Assembly: GCF_020509005.1 (NCBI RefSeq)
Contig: NC_063017.1
Location: 806,001-870,000, forward strand
DNA length: 64,000 nt
Origin: Fulvia fulva
Taxonomy: Eukaryota; Ascomycota; Dothideomycetes; Mycosphaerellales; Mycosphaerellaceae
Direction: 5' to 3'
This document shows, in pieces, positions 55,262 through 64,000 of this stretch (position 1 is the first letter of the stretch; each line of letters starts with the position of its first letter). A program made the translations under genes and the position numbers. The notes beneath the pieces are model-generated. The model was not told where the DNA came from. It did no database searches and saw only the letters and a list, made by a program, of their open reading frames with translations.

Positions 55262-58200
55262 CGGCACTACGAGGAAATTACCTTAGATATTACTAATATA
55301 GCTAGTTATAACATCTTACTAGGTATACCTTAGTTAAGAAAGTACAACCTAGTAATCGACTAGAGAAGAGGAGTACTTATATTTAGGGAATGCGATTACG
55401 TTATCGACATTTAGCCTACGTAGTAGTAGCGCTCACTAGTAGATATAGTAAGGAAACAGCTAAATAGAATATAGCTTACGCCGAATAGAAGGATAGAAGA
55501 ACTACCTTCGACCGGGATAGACACTAGCGTAGGGCCGCCGGGTTACGAAGTTACTAGGAGTAATAGAAGTAACGTACTATCGAAGGATACTAATATCTTA
55601 GAGTTAAGTATTCCTAAGGAGTATCGTAAGTAGTCGCGACTCTTTAAAGAGGAAAGAGGTAAGGACGCCTTACCTAAGTACTAACTATAGGATTATAAGA
55701 TAAACATTTAGCTAGGGAAAGAGCCTCTATAGGGACCCCTATATTAAATGTCTAAGAAAGAGCTATAGACCCTACGAGAATAGCTAAAAGAGAAGCTAGC
55801 TAAAGGATAGATACGACGATCTACCTTAAGTATAGGAACTCTATATATATTCGTTCTAAAACTAAACGGGAAACTACGACTCGTATAAGACTATCGAAAA
55901 CTAAACGAGATTACGATTAAGAACCGATACCTACTACCGAATATCGAAGAAGCGTAAGACAGATTAACCGGATTAGACTAGTATACAAAGATTGACCTAC
56001 GAGATGCCTTCTATACTATCCGAATAGTAGAAGGAGAAGAATAGAAAACCGCTTTTAGAATAAGATACGGACTCTACGAATTCTTAGTTATACTAATAGG
56101 ATTAACTAACGTATCTATACCCTACTAGGACCTTGTTAATAAAACACTTAGAGACCTACTCGATATATACGTCATCGTATATATAGACGACGTACTGGTC
56201 TATACTAAAGGATCTCTCTAGGAATATACGAAGTAAGTCTAAGACGGATTCGAACGACTTACGAAGTCCGGATTCAAGATAGTACCCGAAAAATACGAAT
56301 TCTATAAGAAAGAAGTCAAGTTCTTAGGCTTTATCATTAGTATAATAGGGATATTAATTGACCCTACGAAGACATAGTTAATTAGAGAATAGCTAGAGCC
56401 GAAGATAGTAAAGGAAGTACAATTATTCCTTAGACTAGCGAACTATAACCGGAAATTCATTAAGGACTATTCAAAGACAGTAGTACTAATAACAATCCTA
56501 ACAAGAAAGGACGTTAGCTAGAAATAGGGAAAAGAATAACAGGAAGCGTTTAAGAAACTTAAAGAACAATACGCTTTAGCCCTAACGCTTCGACTATTCG
56601 ATAGTAGTAAGGAAGTCTTTATCGAGACTAATACGTCCGATATAGTAATAGGCGTATGTCTAATATAGATATACGATAGGAAAAGACACCTAGTGGCCTA
56701 TTATTCCCGGAAAATGACTACGGCGGAACAGAACTACAACATCTATAATAAAGAGCTTCTAGCTATTGTTACTACTATATAATATTAGAGAGTATACGTC
56801 GAGGGCCTACTAAAGTTAACAATTCTTTCAGACTATAAGAATCTTACGTACTTTATAACGACAAAAGAACTTACCCGTAGGCAAGCCCGCTAGTTAGAGC
56901 TACTAGGACAATATAAGTTCGAGATTAAATATACTCTAGGAATAGAGGACGGCCGCGTAGACGCGTTAAGCCGAAGAAGCGACTATATAGAAGGAAAAGA
57001 ACTAGTATAATATAAGATACTAAAGACGAACCCCGACGGAAGTCTTTGTACTAATACGAGAGAATTCAATAATATCGTACAAATCCTTAGCGGTAAGGAA
57101 GAGTAGTTTCCTATATCGTAGGGAAAATACTAAGTACCTAAGGATAGAGAAGAAGAGTATACACGACAACATCACGACGGACCAATATATAGACATCCTA
57201 GAACTACGAAAATAATCGACCTAGTATAGCGTAGCTTCTTATTTCTATAGATAAGACAGAAGGTACTACGTAATATTAAATAATACGTATACTACTAACA
57301 AAACAAGGCTACCCGACACGCTAAGTACGGTCACCTATAGTTTAGGACACTACTAACGAAACTATAGGACGAAGTTATAATAGACTTTATTACGAAACTC
57401 CTACTTTTAAAAGACTAGGTTACGGGCTAAATATACGACATAATACTTGTTATAGTCGACAGACTCACGAAATACGTATACCTTCTACCTATATTAGAGA
57501 CGTATACTCTAGAGCAACTCGGATACCTCGTACTAGATAGACTAATCCGATACTACGGATTCCCGGAAGTCTTTATTATAGATAGAGACAAGCTATTTAC
57601 GTCGAATTATTAGAAGATGCTTATCGGAACGATCGGAATTAAATATAAGCTATTAATAGTATATTACCCGGAAACCGATAGATAGATAGAAAGATTGAAC
57701 TAAACATTAGAACAATACCTACGGCACTACATTAACTACGTATAAGACAACTAGGTTTTACTACTACTAATAGCGTAGATCGTACTAAATAACTACAAAT
57801 CGGAGACAACTTTAACGACGCTATTCTATACGAACTTTAGAAAAGATCCTAACCTATTCGGAACACCTAGATCCTACCTATAAGCCGAGAAAGCAATCGT
57901 GACGACGGAAACTCTTAAGGAAGTATATAAAGAAGCACGTAAGGCGATCGAAGATGTATGACACAAACTGTCTTAATAACGGCAAAGTGAACGAAAAATA
58001 GTACCTCTACTAGAAGAGGGGGATAAGGTATATCTCCTTATAAAAAACCTAAGAATAAGGAGAAAGACTAAGAAGCTAGATTGTATTAAGATCGGACCAT
58101 TTTTTATCGACAAAGTCGTAGGACTAGTTAACTACCGACTACGACTACTACCTAACGCCAAAATCTATCTAGTCTTCTACATCTCTAAGTTAGAACCCGT

Positions 58201-58470
58201 AGACGCCAAAACACCTTACTAGGAAAGCTTCTATTTCGAGCCGGAAGTAGAAAACGAATTCGAAGTCGAGAAAATCCTAGACAAGAAGGGTTAGCGATAC
58301 CTCGTCAAATAGAAAGGATACGACGACTCGGAAAATACCTAGGGAATAGAGGAAAACCTACGAAACTATCAATAGAGGATTCTAGAATACTATAAAAAGA
58401 AACATACTCTTACGACAACGACTAAGCTACTAAGGGCACCGTCTTACTAGAGAGAGAGAGCTAGAAATTG
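55262..58470 (+). pseudogene. Gypsy-1 pol (RT, RNase H, integrase, chromodomain), RIP-broken
   Basis: The plus-strand frame with stops read through. Reverse transcriptase (about 55740-56420) has YIFVLKLNGKLRLV, DYRKLNEITIKNRYLLPNIE and the catalytic VYIDDVLVYT at 56177-56205. RNase H (about 56560-56930) has FIETNTSDIVIGV. The integrase zinc region starts with HHDGPIYRHPRTTK near 57170. The integrase core has VDRLTKYVYLLP near 57450, IIDRDKLFTSNY near 57570 and the catalytic Glu region near 57680. A chromodomain at about 58235-58390 has FEVEKILDKKG, then RYLVK and KGYDDSENT. The chromodomain places it among chromoviruses, whose integrase is guided to marked heterochromatin. Stops are nearly all TAG/TAA at Gln/Trp codons. 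Confidence 0.88.
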
Positions 58471-59046
58471 TCCGGAAGACCCTCGATAGCGCTCTAAGTC
58501 TAGGGAGATAGAGATAGGGTAGGAATATTAGGATCTACGTCTACGACGGCGTACTCTTACGCCTCCGGATCTTCGTTAAGTAATAGATAATCCTCTAATA
58601 AACGACCTTTAGCGACCTTCTAGTCTACGGTATCTAACTATTTACGAAGGCGTATCTCCTTCGTATACGCTTCTATTAGAGCCTCCTACCTTTTACTAAG
58701 AACCTTCTTCGCGGTGTCTAACTCGCGTAATAACCTCTTCCGCTAAAGCGATAGACACTTCTACTCGCCCTCCGTTACCCTCGTATTATAGCTCTTTAGA
58801 TTTCGCTACTAGTACTCGGAGTAACGACTAGACGATATATATACCTTACATATACGACCTTCCTTCTAATAAGAATCGTACGGACATATCGCGGTCTTAC
58901 CGTTACGAAAAAATTTACTAGGCCTTCTTCTTACGACGAGAGGTAGATTTAGACTAGGAAGAGAGAGATATTGTTATTTAACGGACAAGCCGGAAGGACA
59001 TAACTTAAGGAGCTCTAAGGTTAGAGCTAGGCTAGAAGGGGGATAG

Positions 59047-59497
59047 TGTTACGGTTCTGATTTAGGACCGGAGGTTCCGGCTAATTAGAACTATATAGTT
59101 AGCGGACGCTTCCGTAGTAGAAGTACTCTCCTACCTATAGGACAAAAACCTAGGAACCGAGAGAGCACACTTTCGAACAATCTCTCTAATCTCTCTAATC
59201 TCTATAATCTCTAGAGAGTAGAGGGAATATAGAGAATCCGGAGAGTAGACACTCTATCTCCTTTATATTTAGGAACGCTAAGAATCCCTTATAGCTTCGG
59301 CGCGTTTAACTTACTATTCAATATTAATATTTAGAATATACCGTAACCTAACCTCTGCCTTACTACTACTTGATCTTTATAAGACAAGACAGCTACTACT
59401 TTATTACTCTCTCTTAACTTCCTATCGGCCCGAGACAAAACCTAATTAAGCTTATCTTCTTGACTTATAATATTATTAGGTTATACTAAACCTAATA
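59047..59497 (+). repeat. Gypsy-1 3' LTR
   Basis: 451 bp from TGTTACGG to CCTAATA (a RIP form of TAACA). It contains the uninterrupted sites of both insertions found in the 5' LTR. The polypurine tract lies just upstream. Confidence 0.85.
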
Positions 59498-59568
59498 GTC
59501 GATTAGTATAAAAGCCTATTATAAGTAGTCTATACTAGAATCCCTTTAGGCTTAACGCTAGTACCTAT

Positions 59569-59827
59569 TATTAACGAGCTAAAGGCCCCTTTAGACCCTG
59601 AAATTTGCGCGTCAAATCTCGTTAACCTTTAACGGTTAATTACGTAGTAGGGGTATATAGGGGTACTGCTAAGATATATATAGTTAGGAGGCGACCTTAG
59701 TAGGAAGCTAGGATTTACGAAGAATCTCTCTATAAGGCGAAAATACGGGAATCTAAGAATTTCAGATTTATTATCTTTTAGGATCTTAGTATATATTTCA
59801 CGGCCCGCGGACCGGCAAATATATACA
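59569..59827 (+). repeat. Gypsy-3 5' LTR (plus-strand copy)
   Basis: It pairs with 33853-34111. The right terminus ATATACA is unmutated and gives the element boundary. Confidence 0.8.
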
Positions 59828-59935
59828 CCTACGCGTAAGCTATCCTAAGGTCACTAGGCGCGCCCTTGCTTACTAGGGTAGTTAGTCGTCTATATTTTAG
59901 TAGTCAATAAGGGGGGGTTTTAAGTATATACCCGG

Positions 59936-62640
59936 TGGCATTATTAGTACATCTTAGTAAAATCAAGGTTAAGGTCGACTCGAAGTCGAATTCTTAAGAT
60001 ATTAAGGCACCTAAGGTCAAGGCTCTTAGTAACAAGTAAAGCAAGTATAACGTTACGAGTAAGGTTACGGTTACGAACAAGGTCATAAGTTTTAGTTATA
60101 TCTTTATCGAGGTTCGAGTCGTTTACTAGTATTAGAGCTAGCTAAGAGTTACTAGAAAGTCTAACGAAGGCCTAGAGGGCTTATAGGGAGGCTATAATCC
60201 TAGAAGGGATAGAAGACTCGGATAGCGACGAAGATAACACCCCGGAGGCTTTAGGCTCTAATAAGGGTAAGGAAAGAGTACGACAAAATGACTAAGAAGA
60301 GGATGACTTAAATAAGGGCACTATAACGTTAGGAATGCCCTATAGTCCGGATGCGATAGTAGTATTATTTAGCCGTCTTGCTGTTACTATAGAAAATGTA
60401 GAACCTCGCTTCCCTACTCTAGGGAGTCCGGAAAACCCCCTCTTTAATAGTAGGAACGCTACTAAATTCTAGGAGAGGTTCAATAATCTTATAGACTAGT
60501 ATCTACTAAGGCTATTAATTAAGAAAGACAACTTCTAGGGTCGTTTCGAGCGTAACTACGAGACTACTATCCGACGTTTAGTAATGAGGTTAGAGGGGAA
60601 GTAAGTAAGGCGGAGTACCTTTAGGAGGTCCTTCTTAGCTGAATTTTCGAGATTCGATGCCTATTCGATATTAGGAAGTCGACAATATCTTAAAGAGATA
60701 GTCCGGGCCGAGAAAGGGAAAAGCCCTAAGGAATAGGATATAAAGGAGTTTATCCGTCTCTTCGTAGCCTCTAGTGACCTAATTCATCCCGAAGACCTCG
60801 ATAATAGCTCCCGTAGCCGTCTTCTACTTTAGGGGCTCCTAGAGTCAGTTACTAAGGCAGTTTATAAGAAATATAGACTCTATCCGAAGTAGCCTAAGAA
60901 GTTTCGGCGCTTTTAAAAGATACTAGACGAGGCGATCAGTATCGCTAATAGTAAAGAAGGATAGAAGGCCGTATATATAGACTTTCTACTTACTTTACCG
61001 TAGCTTTATCGGTTAATTATAAAGTAGATGCCGTACTTGATCCTGAAGATTGATATACTTAATAATGCCCTATAGTCCGGATGAAATAGTAGCCTTGTTT
61101 AGCCGTCTTACTATTACTATAGAAAATGTAGGACCTTGCTTCCCTACTCTAGGGAGTCCGGAAAACCCCCTCTTTAATAGTAGGAACGCTACTAAATTCT
61201 AGGAGAGGTTTAATGATCTTATAGACTAGTATCTACTGAGGCTAATAATTAAGAAAGACAACTTCTAGGGTCATTTCGAGAATAACTACGAGACTACTAT
61301 CCGACGTTTAGTAATAAGGTTAGAGGGATAGTAAGTAAGGCGGAGTACCTTTAGGAGGTCCTTCTTAGCTAGATTTTCGACATTCGATACCTATTCGATA
61401 TTAGGAAGTCGACAATATCTTAAAGAGATAGTCCGGGCCGAGAAAGGGAAAAGCCCTAAGGAATAGGATATAAAGGAGTTTATCCGTCTCTTCGTAGCCT
61501 CTAGTGACCTAATTCATCCCGAAGACCTCGATAATAGCTCCCGTAGCCGTCTTCTACTTTAGGGGCTCCTAGAGTCAGTTACTAAGGCAGTTTATAAGAA
61601 ATATAGACTCTATCCGAAGTAGCCTAAGAAGTTTCGGCGCTTTTAAAAGATACTAGACGAGGCGACAAGTATCGCTAATAGTAAAGAATAATAGAAGGCC
61701 GTATATACGGACTTTCTACTTACTTTACCGTAGCTTTATCGGTTAGTTATAAAGTAGATACCGCGCTTGATCCCTAAGATTAATATACTTAATAAAACAG
61801 CTGTTTCTGCTACTATTAAAGATGACCTTATTTAGAGAATAGTAGAAATAAGTATTCGAGCTTACTAACGAGCGCGCGCGGCGGAGGTTAGAACCTTTAA
61901 CCCTAGTGAAAATTAAAGGTCTATATAACTAGAGAACCTCGATTAAGTGCCTAAACTATAGGTTTACTTCATATAGTGCCCGTAGTTATAGAACCGCGAG
62001 TAGTCTAAAGCGCTTAATAGATACTATTATAAATATAGTAGTACGTAATATTAGGCTAATAGGTGTCCCGCGATACTACTTCTTATCTTATAAGGGTATG
62101 TCTTTTTAGCGACGAATAACTAGTAGTACCTAGGAAAGAAGACCGATCTAAATCCCCCTAAGTTTAACTTCTAACGGGACTATAGCAAACCTAAGCTCCT
62201 TTATATACTTCCGTAGCTTAAGGAACACTATAGCCCGTTTCTATTTAATAAGGACATAAAAATCCCTACGCTTTAGAAACAATAGATAGGTCGAGATTAT
62301 ACTAGTGTCTTAAGCGTAAAGCTTCCTAACTACTCTAAACCTCTACCTAATAACCGATACCTTATAGAATACGGCCCTTAAGATACTATATCTAGTTAGT
62401 AACTAACGGCCGCTAGTAGTTACTAGATTTAGTTTAAGGGAAAAGAACCGGCTCTATAGGGGAGTAGAATTATAAACTACGACGAGGTTAAGGTTAAGGC
62501 CTACCTAATCTAGAGTAATAAATCTCGAGGCAAAGCTCTAGTAGGAATTATAAAGAACCTGAATCCTTGAACTAGGTCTAGCGCGTAGGTATTAAGAGTA
62601 CGAGCCGAGGCCGCTAAAGCTATATAACGAGAAATCGAAG
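59936..62640 (+). pseudogene. Gypsy-3 gag with duplicated segment, RIP-broken
   Basis: Plus-strand gag-like reading with acidic and basic helical stretches (for example FSRFDAYSIL-type residues and KEIVRAEKGKSPKE near 60690-60730), then a possible zinc-knuckle region near 62030-62100 with spaced Tyr/Cys codons (Cys TGC/TGT to TAC/TAT is the expected RIP change on the other strand). The part 60334-61063 is repeated as 61064-61793. Because 730 is not a multiple of three, the second unit is out of frame. Stops in both units are RIP-type. Confidence 0.7.
60334..61793 (+). repeat. 730-bp tandem duplication in Gypsy-3 gag
   Basis: Two head-to-tail units of exactly equal length, 60334-61063 and 61064-61793, each beginning AATGCCCTATAGTCCGGATG and ending ATATACTTAAT. 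They differ by a few per cent, mostly C/T and G/A. Confidence 0.92.
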
Positions 62641-64000
62641 AGGAGATCCGGTAGGAAGAGCTCGATTAGTAGGAGGTAGAGATAACTAGAGACGCCGGTT
62701 CTAGGGCTAGTAGAAGCTAGTTAATAGTAGCGTTAGGGGAGACTCTTAGAGGAAGGACGCCTAAGCCTCGAACTAAGTCAAGGTCTACGCCCTCGGAACA
62801 GCCGGTAGGGCCTATTAATACCCTATTCGTATAGCGTAAACGGCTATAGAACACGAAGACGATGAGGATTAATAACTACGTCCGATAGTATAGTACTAGA
62901 GATAGGCCCGTTACTAAGGAGGAGGGAGTAACCTATTAGATTAATTAAATCCTTAAGACTATGTTTCTAAACGTTAATACCCGGGACTAGCTTCGGTATA
63001 GTCGCTAGTTTAAGACTACCTTGTTTAGGAGAGTAGCAAATACCCCTAATCTAAAGTCTAAGCTTACTACTATCCGTAAGTTAGCTAGCTAAGAAGGGAC
63101 TAAAGTCCGTACGAGTTATGTCGCTACCTATAAAGACGAGGAAGAAGAGGCTATCGAAGAAGTCTTTCGGGATAATTATAAAGCTCGCTTTATAGGTGTG
63201 TTCTTAACGATATTATATAGTAAGGATGCTGTCCCTACCGCCGAGTTATACGAAAACATTAAAAAGATCGGTCTCTCTAGTATACTAGATAATCTTATAA
63301 TAGTACCTAGCCCTTAGGTAGTTACCTAGCTTAGGACTAGTAAAGGTCAGACTCGACCCTTACTTAATAAGGGATCTAAAGTCAATATTATTAGCCCGAG
63401 GATAGTATATAAGTTTAGCTTATCTATCGTACCTAGCGCCTACCTATCCTTTTAAGAAGCGGGTAGAAGAGCGAAGTTTAAGGTAGTAATTTCAAAGCTT
63501 AATACTTAGGTATTTAGTATATACTACTAGATCGATATATTCATCTCCGCTAATCTAGATTCGCCTACGATCCTTAGCCGCCCTTAGTATAGGAAGGTAC
63601 GACTAATAGGCCGTAACTATAACGATAGATTATAGGAGGGAACAATTGCTAGTAGGAAAGGTAAAAGTATAATATCTACGGCTATTGAAGGTACTAACAA
63701 GTATAAGACTCTTTAAGAACTTCTATAGTCCTCGAAAAAAGCGAACGCGGGTTAATTCACGGTAGTTAACCCGCTATAAGTATTAGAAGTCCGGTTTTGA
63801 AGCAAGTCCGCTTTTCGGGTTTAGTCGGGGAAACCTTAGTAAATATATTAGAGGCGAAGTGTTCTAATATAACATTAATAAGAAGGTATAACGAAGCTAA
63901 ACCTAAAGCCTATAGACACGACTGTCTTCGACTACTTTAAGAACTACCGCGGCCCCGTATTATAATAAAGAGAAAATGTCCTCGACCTTAGCCCGTATTC
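62641..64000 (+). pseudogene. Gypsy-3 protease region and start of reverse transcriptase
   Basis: This is the reverse complement of 37900-39392 and shares its broken frames. Protease-type residues lie in about 63180-63450 and the linker to reverse transcriptase begins after 63700. The polyprotein continues beyond the window. Confidence 0.7.

Larger units (their letters stand above)
42222..59497 (+). mobile_element. Gypsy-1 (chromodomain Gypsy), split by nested elements
   Basis: The 5' LTR runs from about 42222 to 50120 with two insertions inside it, and the 3' LTR is 59047-59497 (451 bp), in the same orientation. The purine tract AGAAGGGGGATAG just before TGTTACGG at 59047 marks the start of the 3' LTR. 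The interior has protease, reverse transcriptase, RNase H, integrase and a C-terminal chromodomain on the plus strand, and a LINE C sits where gag should be. The outer 5-bp neighbours (TAAAC and GTCGA) differ, so either the left terminus is eroded or the two LTRs come from different insertions. Confidence 0.75.
59569..64000 (+). mobile_element. Gypsy-3 LTR retrotransposon, plus-strand copy, cut by window edge
   Basis: The 5' LTR is 59569-59827 (259 bp). A leader, gag with an internal tandem duplication, the protease region and the start of reverse transcriptase follow up to the window edge. 62660-64000 matches 37900-39392 as reverse complement. It completes the gag half that the other copy lacks. 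Confidence 0.85.

Overview
The window looks like a gene-poor, repeat-packed block from a filamentous ascomycete (Pezizomycotina) genome. The whole of it bears the mark of repeat-induced point mutation (RIP). CpA/TpG is strongly depleted and replaced by TpA, while CpG stays common, so the DNA is full of TAG, CTA and TATA yet is not very AT-rich. Reading frames are broken mostly by CAA/CAG to TAA/TAG and TGG to TAG. Almost everything is a transposable element, many nested in one another, with a few host-gene relics between them. I saw no rRNA, tRNA, CRISPR or bacterial-type feature. Ages and identities below come from reading alone; no database was searched.

Left part (1-20.7 kb). A little-mutated 5' end of a Tad1-like LINE (family A) starts the window and is followed by a 5'-truncated LINE of family C (619-1854). 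Next comes a RIP-destroyed pair of ordinary genes: a quinate-repressor/AROM-like gene (+) and a HAD-family hydrolase (-), in convergent order. Two Fot1/pogo DNA transposon families follow. Family 1 has an internally deleted copy (5.6-6.7 kb) and a longer copy (15.9-17.9 kb) that holds a solo LTR. Family 2 (8.6-15.7 kb) is split by an almost complete family A LINE (8.95-13.8 kb). Between these lie two small genes for secreted cysteine-rich proteins (7862-8077, and 19873-20155 with a predicted 49-bp intron). Each sits in the same duplicated roughly 1-kb cassette, and a third flank copy lies between them.

Middle part (20.7-42.2 kb). A Ty1/Copia element (20743-26204, minus strand) has both LTRs. 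Next is a cluster of LINE family B: a truncated copy, then a full-length copy (28387-32861) inserted with a 15-bp target duplication into an opposite-oriented copy. A Ty3/Gypsy element (Gypsy-3, 33853-39392, minus strand), cut at its gag end, and an orphan gag-like stretch (39820-42150) follow.

Right part (42.2-64 kb). A chromodomain Gypsy element (Gypsy-1) has its 3' LTR at 59047-59497 and a 5' LTR that was hit twice: by a Copia-type solo LTR (42631-42865) and by a complete second Gypsy (Gypsy-2, 42891-50106). Both insertions keep perfect 5-bp target duplications. A nearly full-length LINE of family C (50.24-about 54.6 kb) interrupts the Gypsy-1 interior. The window ends in a second Gypsy-3 copy (from 59569, plus strand) whose gag carries an exact-length 730-bp tandem duplication.

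No working pathway is encoded here. The only host-type reading frames that still look usable are the two small secreted-protein genes.
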